DNA of 64,000 bases from Kitasatospora sp. NBC_01266 (GTDB lineage Bacteria > Actinomycetota > Actinomycetes > Streptomycetales > Streptomycetaceae): contig NZ_CP108458.1 in NCBI RefSeq assembly GCF_036242395.1, forward strand, positions 744,001-808,000, given 5' to 3'. Shown one piece after another: positions 47,025-55,197 of the stretch. The position numbers and the translations under genes were made by a program. The notes below the pieces were generated by a model, which searched no databases, was not told where the DNA came from, and worked only from the letters and a program-made list of their open reading frames with translations. Every line of letters starts with the position of its first letter. Positions within the stretch are counted from its first letter, which is position 1.

Positions 47025-49253
47025 GTGTTCCCCCCACCCCGCAGCGCCCTGGTCGCGCTGCTCACCAGCGCGGCCCTGAGCCTGGCCGGCCTGGCCGCCA
47101 CCCCGGCGACCGCCGCCCCCGCCGGCGCCACCCGCGCCGGCGTGCCCACCTCCGGATACAGCGTCAGCGTCGGCACCCCCGTGCCGTTCGGCAACATCTC
47201 GGACAGTCCCGCCGCGCCGTACACGGACAAGGACGGCACCTTCCACTACCAGGAGGCCGACGCCCTCTACGGCGCCACCGACAACCGCTCCTGGACCTTC
47301 TTCACCGGCTCCGACTTCGACTCCGCCACCGCCGACAGCGGCCTGGACAACGCGGCCAACCCCGCCAACCCCAGCGACGAGAACAACGACACCACCTGGC
47401 GCTGCAACAACAGCCCCACCGGCCAGAGCGCCAGCTACTCCCCCGGCAACGCCGGCTACGCCCAGAAGAACTACTGCGACCTGGTCGGCACCTGGGTCGA
47501 CCCCGACACCGGCGACTGGTACGGCCTGGTGCACAACGAGTTCACCCCCTCGCCGTTCGGCGACGGCCTGCACTACGACGCCATCGACTACGCGGTCTCC
47601 ACCGACCAGGGCCACACCTGGACCATCAAGGACCACGCCATCACCTCGCCGTACAGCACCCAGCGCGGCGACACCACCCAGTTCCCCGGCCAGACGTACT
47701 ACTACGGCGACGGCGACCAGCGGCTCTACACCGACACCGCCTCCGGCTACTTCTACGTCTTCTACGGCTCGCGGGTCATCGACAAGAGCGGCGGCTGGAA
47801 GGCCTTCTACGAGCACGTGGCGCGCGCGCCGATCGCCGACAAGATGGCTCCCGGCTCCTGGCAGAAGTGGTACGACGGCTCCTGGTCCCAGCCCGGTCAG
47901 GGCGGGCAGGAGAGCAACCTGGTCCCCGTCGACTCGACCAACACCACCGGCTACACCCCGCCCGCGGACGAGTACAACCCGGCCAACACCGGCACCGCCG
48001 AACAGCAGATCGCGGCCGGCCAGATGCCCGCCACCTCACCGCTGTTCGTCATGGACGTCACCTACGACGCCTACCTGGGCCTGTACATCGGCGAGCCGCA
48101 GGGCGTCGACCAGAGCGGAAACGCCCCCCAGCAGTACTACGCCACCGCCGACCTCGCCACCCAGAAGTGGTTCCTGCTCGGCGACACCGGCAGCTACCAC
48201 ACCGCCTCCTGGTACCGCTGGTTCCTGGACAGCGCCAACCGGACGAACAACACCATCGTCGGCAAGTCCTTCCGCTCCTACTGCGCCTGGTCCTGCTCGA
48301 ACGGATCCAACGGCGAGTACACCGACGTCACCCTCAACTCCCCGAGCCCGGCCCCGGCACCGGTGGACACCAGCAAGGCCTACCAGATCGGCAGCGCCGC
48401 CGGCCGGTTCCTCGCCCAGGTCCAGGGCGGCTCCGCCACCACCTCACTGGGCGCGGCCACCGGTTCCGCCCTGGCGTCCTGGAGCTTCGTGGCGGACGGG
48501 GACGGCTCCTACCAGGTCGTCAACTCGGCCACCGGGCAACTGCTCGGCGTCGACTCCACCCAGACCACCGACCGCGCCTGGGGCACCACGCCCACCGTCA
48601 CCGCGGCGCCCGCCGGCGGCCCGTCCGTGGGCCAGCAGTGGTTCCTGGTGCCCAGCACCACGGCCACCGGCAGCTTCCGCCTGGTCAACCGCTACAGCGG
48701 CCTGGTGCTCGGGCTCTCCTCGAACAGCAGCCGCCTCGCCGAGACCACGCCCACCCGCAGCTGGACCGACACCACCGGCAGCACGGTCGGCGGCGGACGC
48801 ACCGCCGCCGAGCAGACCCTGACCTTCACCCCGACGGCCAGCTCCTCCCTCAACGGCAGCCACACCCTGACCGCCTCCGGCATGGCCCTGGACGACCCCA
48901 ACCACTCCACCACCGCGGGCACCCAGCTGATCACCTGGACCCCCAACGGCGGCGGCAACCAGACCTGGGTCTTCGCCCAGCAGTCCGACGGCTCCTACCA
49001 GATCACCAACGGCCAGTCCGGCCTCTGCATGGACGACAGCGGCGGCTCCACCGCCGCCGGCGCCCAGGTGATCCAGTGGACCTGCACGGGCAGCAGCAAC
49101 CAGCGCTGGACGGTGACCGCGGGCAGCGGCGGCTACGCCATCACCTCGCAGCGCAGCGGACTGGTGCTGACCACCGCCTCCACCTCCGACGGCTCGCTGG
49201 TCACCCAGCAGCCGGACACCGGCTCGGCGCTGCAGCGCTGGACCATCGGCTGA
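47025..49253 (+). CDS. Secreted Asp-box protein with C-terminal ricin-type lectin domains
   Basis: This 742-residue exported protein has signal peptide (about 1-32, ending ATPATAAPAG). A beta-propeller-like domain (about 45-440) includes the Asp-box 'STDQGHTWTI' and many aromatic residues. Ricin B-type trefoil repeats (about 450-740) carry Q-x-W signatures 'QQWFLV', 'NQTWVF', 'NQRWTV' and 'QRWTIG'. Asp-boxes mark sialidases and related glycosidases, but I do not see a full catalytic arginine triad. Its role is probably binding or cleaving an extracellular polysaccharide for the adjacent ABC transporter. GTG 47025 follows AAGGAG. Confidence 0.87.
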   Translation: MFPPPRSALVALLTSAALSLAGLAATPATAAPAGATRAGVPTSGYSVSVGTPVPFGNISDSPAAPYTDKDGTFHYQEADALYGATDNRSWTFFTGSDFDSATADSGLDNAANPANPSDENNDTTWRCNNSPTGQSASYSPGNAGYAQKNYCDLVGTWVDPDTGDWYGLVHNEFTPSPFGDGLHYDAIDYAVSTDQGHTWTIKDHAITSPYSTQRGDTTQFPGQTYYYGDGDQRLYTDTASGYFYVFYGSRVIDKSGGWKAFYEHVARAPIADKMAPGSWQKWYDGSWSQPGQGGQESNLVPVDSTNTTGYTPPADEYNPANTGTAEQQIAAGQMPATSPLFVMDVTYDAYLGLYIGEPQGVDQSGNAPQQYYATADLATQKWFLLGDTGSYHTASWYRWFLDSANRTNNTIVGKSFRSYCAWSCSNGSNGEYTDVTLNSPSPAPAPVDTSKAYQIGSAAGRFLAQVQGGSATTSLGAATGSALASWSFVADGDGSYQVVNSATGQLLGVDSTQTTDRAWGTTPTVTAAPAGGPSVGQQWFLVPSTTATGSFRLVNRYSGLVLGLSSNSSRLAETTPTRSWTDTTGSTVGGGRTAAEQTLTFTPTASSSLNGSHTLTASGMALDDPNHSTTAGTQLITWTPNGGGNQTWVFAQQSDGSYQITNGQSGLCMDDSGGSTAAGAQVIQWTCTGSSNQRWTVTAGSGGYAITSQRSGLVLTTASTSDGSLVTQQPDTGSALQRWTIG

Positions 49254-49270
49254 CCGTCACCGGCGGCACG

Positions 49271-49304
49271 CCGGGTGCCCTGGTCCTGCGACCAGGGCAC
49301 CCGG
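49271..49304. terminator. 15-bp hairpin terminator ending the sugar operon
   Basis: CCGGGTGCCCTGGTC (49271-49285) pairs perfectly with GACCAGGGCACCCGG (49290-49304) around a 4-nt loop, followed by TGTTTCCCGTTTCC. It separates the operon from a convergent gene and can serve both. Confidence 0.92.
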
Positions 49305-49323
49305 TGTTTCCCGTTTCCGCCCG

Positions 49324-50379
49324 CTATGCCCCGGCCGGTCCGGCGGTGCCCGGGGACCGGTGCAGGAAGCGCACCGCGGCAGCCGTCAGGAGGGCCAGCA
49401 GCACCGCGCCGGCGACGAACCCGACGAGGACCGCGGGGTAGCTGAACGTCACGGAGCTGCCGAACTGCACCGTGACGAAGGCCTCGATGGCACCGCACAT
49501 CAGCGCCGGGGGCAGCAGGGCGAGCCCCACGGCGGCCGGCAGCAGTCGGCCCCAGCGCAGCGCGGCCAGGGACAGCAGCGAGAGGGACAGGCCGGCCACC
49601 GCGATCGCCTGGTAGACGGCGGCGTCCTTCCAGGTGCCGTTGTCGTTGAGGAAATAGGTCAGCGCCCCGGTCAGCGCCAGGACGAGCAGGGCCGCCGGCA
49701 GCTCCGGTCGCCGACGCAGCAGCGGACGCCGGGCGAGCAGGTCCGGGGGTGCGGCGAGGACCAGCAGCGCCCACAGCACGGCGGGGCCGCACTGCTGGAC
49801 CAGCAGGGACAGGTCGAACTGGACCGGGAAGCCGGGCATGCCCGCGGTGAGCGCGTACATGTCGGTGCCCCAGGCCGCGACGGCGGCCAGGGCGGCCAGC
49901 GTGGCCAGCACCCGGACGGCGGTCCACCGGCCGAACAGCGCGGCTGCCACGACCGGCAGCCACAGGCCGTACGCGACGGCGTGCGCGGTCATCATCAACT
50001 GCCAGTTCGGGTCGTGGTTCCCGGCGGGCGCCTGATCGAAGAGCCAGTGGTGCAGCAGCTGCGCGATGGACGGCAGTGCGCCGCCGAGTGCGGCGACGGC
50101 GGCCAGTGGCGCGAGGACGGCCAGCAGCCGCCCGGCGGGGCGGTCGGCGGCGAGCCCGCTGCGCACCCGCAGCCCGTAGGCCGCGACGCCGGCCGACTCG
50201 CGGGCCCGGATCCAGCGGCCCGCGTCCGCGGTGGCGTCCGCGTGGACGGCGGCGATCTCCGCGCCCCGCTCGGCGCGGTAGCGGGCCGGGTAGAGCCGCA
50301 GCGCCAGGCGCAGGCCCAGCGGGGCGGGGCCGGGGTTCGCGGCGGGCCGGTCGGCGGCGTCGGTGTGCTGGTCGTTCAT
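49324..50379 (-). CDS. Multi-pass membrane protein linked to a PadR regulator
   Basis: This 351-residue protein opens with a soluble segment 'LALRLYPARYRAERGAEIAAVHADATADAGRW', a permease-prefix-like element that in streptomycetes commonly follows PadR genes. About nine membrane helices follow. Its ATG overlaps the stop of the PadR gene (ATGA, 50376-50379). The pair probably forms a regulator-effector unit responding to envelope or drug stress, by analogy; the substrate is unknown. Confidence 0.85.
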   Translation of the reverse strand: MNDQHTDAADRPAANPGPAPLGLRLALRLYPARYRAERGAEIAAVHADATADAGRWIRARESAGVAAYGLRVRSGLAADRPAGRLLAVLAPLAAVAALGGALPSIAQLLHHWLFDQAPAGNHDPNWQLMMTAHAVAYGLWLPVVAAALFGRWTAVRVLATLAALAAVAAWGTDMYALTAGMPGFPVQFDLSLLVQQCGPAVLWALLVLAAPPDLLARRPLLRRRPELPAALLVLALTGALTYFLNDNGTWKDAAVYQAIAVAGLSLSLLSLAALRWGRLLPAAVGLALLPPALMCGAIEAFVTVQFGSSVTFSYPAVLVGFVAGAVLLALLTAAAVRFLHRSPGTAGPAGA

Positions 50380-50723
50380 GCGAAGGCCCCCCTGGCCTTG
50401 GGACGGGCGAGAGCGAGCCGGCGCTCGGCCTCGGTGGCCACTGTGCGCAGGCGCTCGACTTCGGCGGCCAGTGCGGCGCGTCCGGGGTCGGCGAGCGCGT
50501 AGGTCCGGCGGGCCCGGCCGTCGACCACCTCGTCGCGGTCGACCCGGATCAGCCCCTGCTGCAGCAGCCGGTCCAGGGCGCTGTAGAGCGTGCCGGTGCG
50601 CATCGTGACCCGGCCCCGCGAGATCGCGGCGACCTCCTGGATCAGCGCGTACCCGTGCCGAGGGGCATCGGCCAGTGCGGTGAGCAGAAGCAGTGTCGGC
50701 TCCTGCATGGAGCGTTCTGTCAT
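50376..50723 (-). CDS. PadR-family transcriptional regulator
   Basis: This 115-residue winged-helix protein starts with the family core 'PTLLLLTALADAPRHGYALIQEV' and has 'MRTGTLYSALDRLLQQGLIRVDRDEV' as recognition helix and wing. The C-terminal helix is short (PadR subfamily 2). ATG 50723 has no ribosome site and lies just after an A+T-rich GTATAT, so a leaderless transcript is possible; ATG 50708 is an alternative. It is translationally coupled to the downstream membrane protein. Confidence 0.92.
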   Translation of the reverse strand: MTERSMQEPTLLLLTALADAPRHGYALIQEVAAISRGRVTMRTGTLYSALDRLLQQGLIRVDRDEVVDGRARRTYALADPGRAALAAEVERLRTVATEAERRLALARPKARGAFA

Positions 50724-50788
50724 GCGATTACATATACAACTGATCTACCTATGCTGTCCATGCCTCTCGACGGACTGCTGACCTGCCG

Positions 50789-51232
50789 TCAAGCGCCCGG
50801 CGGGCGGACGATCACCACCGGGCAGCTCGCGTGCGAGGCGCACCGCTGGCTCACCGAGCCGAGCAGCGTGCGGGCGAACGCGCTGCGGCCGTGGCTGCCG
50901 ACCACCAGGAGATCGGCGCCGTCCGCCGCGTCGAGCAGCACCTCGGCCGGATTGCCGAGCACCAGTTGCTCCCGGACCCGCTCGGAGCGCCGCGGGCCGA
51001 GCACCTCGTCGAGTTCCTCGGCGAACCGCCGCTGCGCCAGCTCCTGGTCGAACGACGTGTCGACCACCGGCGCCGACCAGCCGAAACGGGACGGGGGCTC
51101 CCACACCCCGACCGCGTCCACGGTCGCGCCGGTCAGTTCGGCGTGCCGCAGGGCCCAGCGCAGCGCGGCGTGCGACGAAGGCGATCCGTCGATGCCGACC
51201 ACCACCCGGGGTGAAGAGCCGTTGCCACTCAT
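50789..51232 (-). CDS. Universal stress protein
   Basis: This single UspA domain of 147 residues has 'RVVVGIDGSPSSHAALRWALRHAELTG' and ATP-binding pattern G-x2-G-x9-G-S in 'GSHGRSAFARTLLGS'. It probably dimerises and binds ATP. ATG 51232 follows AGAGGTGG. It lies 75 bp downstream of the sensor kinase gene on the same strand and may be part of the RR-HK transcript. Confidence 0.92.
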   Translation of the reverse strand: MSGNGSSPRVVVGIDGSPSSHAALRWALRHAELTGATVDAVGVWEPPSRFGWSAPVVDTSFDQELAQRRFAEELDEVLGPRRSERVREQLVLGNPAEVLLDAADGADLLVVGSHGRSAFARTLLGSVSQRCASHASCPVVIVRPPGA

Positions 51233-51307
51233 GCCTGTCCACCTCTCTCCGGTACCGCTGCTCTCCACGCTGCCCTTGCCGGGCCGGGTCTGCCACCAGG
51301 CGGTGGC

Positions 51308-52834
51308 TCAGGGCAGCAGGACGGTGAAGACCGTGCGCCCCGGGCGGCTGGACACCGCCAGGGTGCCGCCGTGCGCCTTGACCACGGTGTGCGCGATGGA
51401 CAGGCCCAGACCGGTGGTGCCGGAGCTGCGGGAGCGGGCCTCGTCGCCGCGGACGAAGCGCTCGAAGGCGCGTTCCGGCGGCTGCAGGCGGATGCCGGGC
51501 CCGGTGTCGGTGACCGCCAGCCGCGCGCCCGGCCCGGTCGGCCCGCTCCCCCGCGCAACGGTCAGCCGCAGCGTCACCTCGGTGCCCGGCGGGGTGTGGG
51601 TGCGGGCGTTCGTCAGCAGGTTGCCCACCACCTGGCGCAGCCGGTGGGCGTCGCCGCGGACCAGCACCGGCTGCTCCGGCAGGGCCAGGCGCCAGCGGTG
51701 CTCCGGTCCCGCCGCGCGGGCGTCGGTGGTGCAGTCCAGCGCGATCCGGGTCAGGTCGACCTCGGTGAACGCGAGCGGGCGGCCGGCGTCCAGCCTGGCG
51801 AGCAGCAGCAGGTCCTCGACCAGCAGGCCCATCCGGCGCGACTCGGCGTCGATCCGGGTCAGCGAGTGCCGGACGGGGGCGGGGACCGGGCCGGGGTGGC
51901 GCAGCGCGAGTTCGGTGTGCCCGCGGACGCTGGCCAGCGGCGTGCGGAGTTCGTGCCCGGCGTCCGCGGTGAAGGCACGCAGCCGCTGCTCCACGGCCTG
52001 CCGCTGGGCCAGCGCGTCCTCCAGGTGGCCGAGCATCCGGTTGAGGGCGCTGCCGACCCGGCCGACCTCGGTGCGCGGGTCGTCGTCCGGGGCGCGGACC
52101 GAGAGCGCCACCGCGCCGTTGGACAGCGGCAGGGCGCTGACCACCTCGGCGGTGGCGACCACCCGGCCCAGCGGGCGCAGCGACCAGCGGATCCAGAGCC
52201 CGCCGGCGACCCCGGTCACGGCCAGTGCCACGCCGAAGACCAGCAGTTCCACCGTGATCAGCCGGTGCACGGTGTCCTCCACCGGGCGCAGCGGCAGTCC
52301 GATCACCAGCACGTCGTGGTCCTGGCCGGCGATCGCGTGCACCCGGTAGCGGTGCAGCGAGGAGAGGTCGACCTCGGCGGCCGGCCCGCCGACCGCCAGG
52401 GCGGCCAGTGCCCGCTGGTCACGGGCCGTCAGGTGGACCAGGTCGGCGGTGTCCGGGGCCAGCTCGCCGGCCTCCACCTCGGCGTCGTCGGCGTCGCCGT
52501 CCACCACGCCCGCGTTGGTGACGACCCCGTTCTCCAGGCGGGCGCCGAAGGTGCCCGGCGCCTGGGCCCGGGTGTCGCCGTCGTCCTCCGCCGCGCCCGA
52601 CTGCCCGTCGGTGCCGGCGGGGCCCACGGCGGCGCGGGGCTCCAGGCTGGCGGCGTAGCGGTCGCTGGTGTCGGCCAGCTGCTGGTCGAGCTGGACCGTC
52701 AGGAAGTGGCGCAGCATGCCGGTGGTGGTCAGGCCCACCCCGGCACAGGTGAGCACCAGCAGGGTGAGCAGGCCGGCGATCAGCCGCGAACGCAGCGTCC
52801 GGGGCACCGGACGGCAGCGGACCGGGTGTCTCAC
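51308..52834 (-). CDS. Sensor histidine kinase
   Basis: This 508-residue kinase has TM1 at about 14-38, a large extracytoplasmic domain (about 40-190) with an acidic patch 'DGDADDAEVEAGE', TM2 at about 195-220 and HAMP. H-box is 'AGHELRTPLASVRGH', N-box 'LRQVVGNLLTNARTH', ATP boxes 'VTDTGPGIRL' and 'GTTGLGLSIAHTVVKAHGG'. The large outer domain points to sensing an extracellular or envelope signal. The GTG start overlaps the response regulator stop (GTGA). Confidence 0.93.
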   Translation of the reverse strand: MRHPVRCRPVPRTLRSRLIAGLLTLLVLTCAGVGLTTTGMLRHFLTVQLDQQLADTSDRYAASLEPRAAVGPAGTDGQSGAAEDDGDTRAQAPGTFGARLENGVVTNAGVVDGDADDAEVEAGELAPDTADLVHLTARDQRALAALAVGGPAAEVDLSSLHRYRVHAIAGQDHDVLVIGLPLRPVEDTVHRLITVELLVFGVALAVTGVAGGLWIRWSLRPLGRVVATAEVVSALPLSNGAVALSVRAPDDDPRTEVGRVGSALNRMLGHLEDALAQRQAVEQRLRAFTADAGHELRTPLASVRGHTELALRHPGPVPAPVRHSLTRIDAESRRMGLLVEDLLLLARLDAGRPLAFTEVDLTRIALDCTTDARAAGPEHRWRLALPEQPVLVRGDAHRLRQVVGNLLTNARTHTPPGTEVTLRLTVARGSGPTGPGARLAVTDTGPGIRLQPPERAFERFVRGDEARSRSSGTTGLGLSIAHTVVKAHGGTLAVSSRPGRTVFTVLLP

Positions 52835-53556
52835 CGCGGGACTCTGAGCACGTAGCCGGTCCCCCGCACCGTGTGGATCACGGGCGGGCAGCCGTGATCC
52901 ACCTTCTTCCGCAGGTAGCTGATGTAGAGCTCCACCACGTGGGCCTGGCCGCCGAAGTCGTAGGACCAGACGGCGTTCAGGATCTCCGCCTTGCTCAGCA
53001 CCTGGCGCGGATGCTGCATCAGGTAGCGCAGCAAGGCGAATTCGGTGGGGCTCAGCTCGATCGGCCGCCCGTCCCGGGTCACTTCGTGGGCCTGGTCGTC
53101 CAGCATCAGCGGGCCCACCACCAGGGCCCCCGGCCGTCCCACGGCCGGGGGCCGGGCGGGGACACCGGCCCGGCGCAGCAGGCTGTGCAGCCGGGCCATC
53201 ACCTCGCCGAGGCTGAACGGCTTGGTGACGTAGTCGTCTCCGCCGGCCGCCAGACCGGCGATCCGCTCCTCCACCGCGTCCCGGGCGGTGAGGAAGAGCA
53301 CCCGCACCTCGGGCTGCTGGCGCTGGATCCGCCTGAGCACCTCCACACCGTCGAACTCGGGCAGCATGACGTCCAGGACCACCGCGTCCGGTCGCCATGC
53401 GGCGGCAGCGGCGACGGCGTCCGGACCCGTGGTGGCCGCGCGGGCCTCCCAGCCCTCGTAGGCCACCGCGGCGCAGATCACCTCGACCAGGTCGGGTTCG
53501 TCGTCGACGACCAGGATCCGCCGCCGCGGTCGGTCGAGGTCGGGTGCGCTGTCCAT
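52831..53556 (-). CDS. OmpR-family response regulator
   Basis: This 241-residue regulator has receiver domain 'ILVVDDEPDLVEVI', phospho-Asp in 'AVVLDVMLPEFDGVEVL' and Lys in 'DYVTKPFSLGEV'. The winged-helix output ends 'ISYLRKKVDHGCPPVIHTVRGTGYVLRVPR'. It pairs with the coupled kinase gene. ATG 53556 follows AGGGA. The EXORDIUM-like gene immediately upstream, on the same strand, is separated by only 46 bp and might belong to the transcript. Confidence 0.94.
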   Translation of the reverse strand: MDSAPDLDRPRRRILVVDDEPDLVEVICAAVAYEGWEARAATTGPDAVAAAAAWRPDAVVLDVMLPEFDGVEVLRRIQRQQPEVRVLFLTARDAVEERIAGLAAGGDDYVTKPFSLGEVMARLHSLLRRAGVPARPPAVGRPGALVVGPLMLDDQAHEVTRDGRPIELSPTEFALLRYLMQHPRQVLSKAEILNAVWSYDFGGQAHVVELYISYLRKKVDHGCPPVIHTVRGTGYVLRVPR

Positions 53557-53602
53557 GCGGGTCCCTGCGGTTCCTGGGTCGACGGGGGAAGCGGGCGGTG
53601 CG

Positions 53603-54535
53603 TCAGCTGTGCGTCACGCACTTCGCGGCGCTGTTGGACCACAGGCCCTGGAGGTCGAAGCTGCCGGTGCTGAGCTGGACGAAGGCGTCCATGTTCTCGC
53701 ACTCGTCGCCGATCTCACCGCCGCCGCCGTTCCACCCGATGCTGGGCCAAGTGTCGGTCACCGTCTCGGCGTACTCGTGGGTCTCGGTGGACTCGATGCC
53801 GGACAGCGCCCGGCCGTCGGTCAGCGTGGTGCAGCCGTCCACGCCGGTGTCCGGGACGTACGGCAGGTTGGTGTAGGCGAGGTTGCCGTAGGACGAGGCG
53901 GTGTAGTCGTGCCAGGCGCAGAAGCCGCTGCTCGGGAAGCCGTCCGGGTGGGTTCCGGTGGCGGAGAGGATGACGTACTGGGCGTTCAGGTTGGGGGCCT
54001 GGCTGGTGTTGCCGAAGTGCTTGGCGGCCTTGACCGCCTCGGCGGCCAGCTGGCTCGTGGTGGCGCTGGAGGGGGCGGCGCTCGCGTTGTCGAACCAGGT
54101 CCCGACGAGCGGGGTGCTGGTCGGGTGGACGATGTGGGTGCCCTTGGTGCCGCAGTCGCTGGTGCCCTTCGCGACGCCCTCGCAGTACTGCGACAGGATG
54201 GTGCCCCAGGTGTCCTGACTGCCGTACAGGCCCTTGAACATCTTCTGCATGTCGGGCGCGACACCGGCCGGGTCGGCGGACCACTGCGATCCCCAGAACA
54301 CCAGGTAGACCTTGGGCGTGGGCGAGACCACGCCCTGGGAGGCGCTGGAGCCGACCTTGAGGGTGTTGCTCGACGCCAGCGGACGGATGCCCTGGTGGAT
54401 CGGCTTCACCCCGTAGTGGCCAGGCGTGGTGGCGGCGGAGGCGGCGCCGGCATTGGTGAAAGAGGTCGCACCGAGTGCCGCGAGACCGACAACGGCCAGC
54501 AGCCGAGCGCTGATCGAGAAGGGGCGGATACGCAT
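53603..54535 (-). CDS. Secreted EXORDIUM/PHI-1-like protein with HExxE motif
   Basis: This 310-residue exported protein has signal peptide (about 1-34). The mature part shows 'VYLVFWGSQWSAD', 'QYCEGVAKGTSDCG', 'GFCAWHDYTASSYGNLAYTNLPY', 'ESTETHEYAETVTDTWPSIGW' and 'GGEIGDECENM'. The order C-x-W-H, P-Y, H-E-x-x-E, Trp, G-E-I-G-D-x-C matches the plant EXORDIUM/phosphate-induced protein 1 family. HEYAE plus later acidic residues could be a metal site, but enzymatic activity is unproven. It is a paralog of the N-terminal domain encoded at 55198-57384. Confidence 0.85.
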   Translation of the reverse strand: MRIRPFSISARLLAVVGLAALGATSFTNAGAASAATTPGHYGVKPIHQGIRPLASSNTLKVGSSASQGVVSPTPKVYLVFWGSQWSADPAGVAPDMQKMFKGLYGSQDTWGTILSQYCEGVAKGTSDCGTKGTHIVHPTSTPLVGTWFDNASAAPSSATTSQLAAEAVKAAKHFGNTSQAPNLNAQYVILSATGTHPDGFPSSGFCAWHDYTASSYGNLAYTNLPYVPDTGVDGCTTLTDGRALSGIESTETHEYAETVTDTWPSIGWNGGGGEIGDECENMDAFVQLSTGSFDLQGLWSNSAAKCVTHS

Positions 54536-54681
54536 GGTGGGGAGTCTCCCGATTCAAGTGGGTGAACGGACCTCTTGGCGGCGTCAGTTACTGAACCAGC
54601 CAGCCGAGTGCCCGTCTAGGTGTCGAAATTGGCCGCAGTGCGGGCAGCCCGGTCCGGGCCGCCGTTTTCTTCGGCCCGGCC

Positions 54682-55110
54682 TCAGCCGGTGACGTCCACG
54701 GTGACGCGGTAACTGCCCTGCCCCGGCAGGCAGCGCATCGCCTCGCCGCAGCTGGTGCGCCCGGCGGTGACCTGCGCGGTGCCGGGGCGAGCGGCGGTGA
54801 AGCCGGCCGACGACAGGCCGCAGCCGACGCCCGGCGCACAGGTCCCGGTGGGCGTGGTCGCGTCGCGGCCGGTCGGGGTGAGCACCTGCGGGGCGGAGCT
54901 GGTGGGCACGGACCAGTAGGTGCTGTGCAGTTGCACCAGGACGGCGGTGCCGGTGCGCACCCGGACGGTGTGGCCGGTGGCGCGCTCGTCGAGGGTGAGC
55001 GCGGCGGGCGCGGCGGTGGGTGCGGAGCAGCCGGCCGCGAGGAGGGCGGCGAGGACGAGGAGGGCGGGGAGCACCGCGCCGAGGCTGTGCCGTGGGCTGG
55101 ACCGGGGCAC
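54682..55110 (-). CDS. Small lipoprotein, possible I42-like inhibitor fold
   Basis: This 142-residue lipoprotein has lipobox 'LLAAGC' with lipidated Cys28. The mature domain is all-beta in character, with 'RTGTAVLVQLHSTYWSVP', 'GVGCGLSSAGFTAARPGTAQVTA' and an ending in 'YRVTVDV'. This layout is reminiscent of chagasin-type (I42) peptidase inhibitors or other small beta-sandwiches, but the NPTTGY loop is missing, so the match is weak. Four cysteines probably form disulfides. It lies between the two EXORDIUM-like genes on the same strand. GTG 55110 follows GGAGGG at 7 nt. Confidence 0.8.
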   Translation of the reverse strand: MPRSSPRHSLGAVLPALLVLAALLAAGCSAPTAAPAALTLDERATGHTVRVRTGTAVLVQLHSTYWSVPTSSAPQVLTPTGRDATTPTGTCAPGVGCGLSSAGFTAARPGTAQVTAGRTSCGEAMRCLPGQGSYRVTVDVTG

Positions 55111-55197
55111 CCGAACCCTCCTCTGTCGTGGGACCGACGCACGGCGGCCCGGGTGGGCGGGCCGTCGGCCCCGCCCACCCGGTTACCGCTCAGCTGT

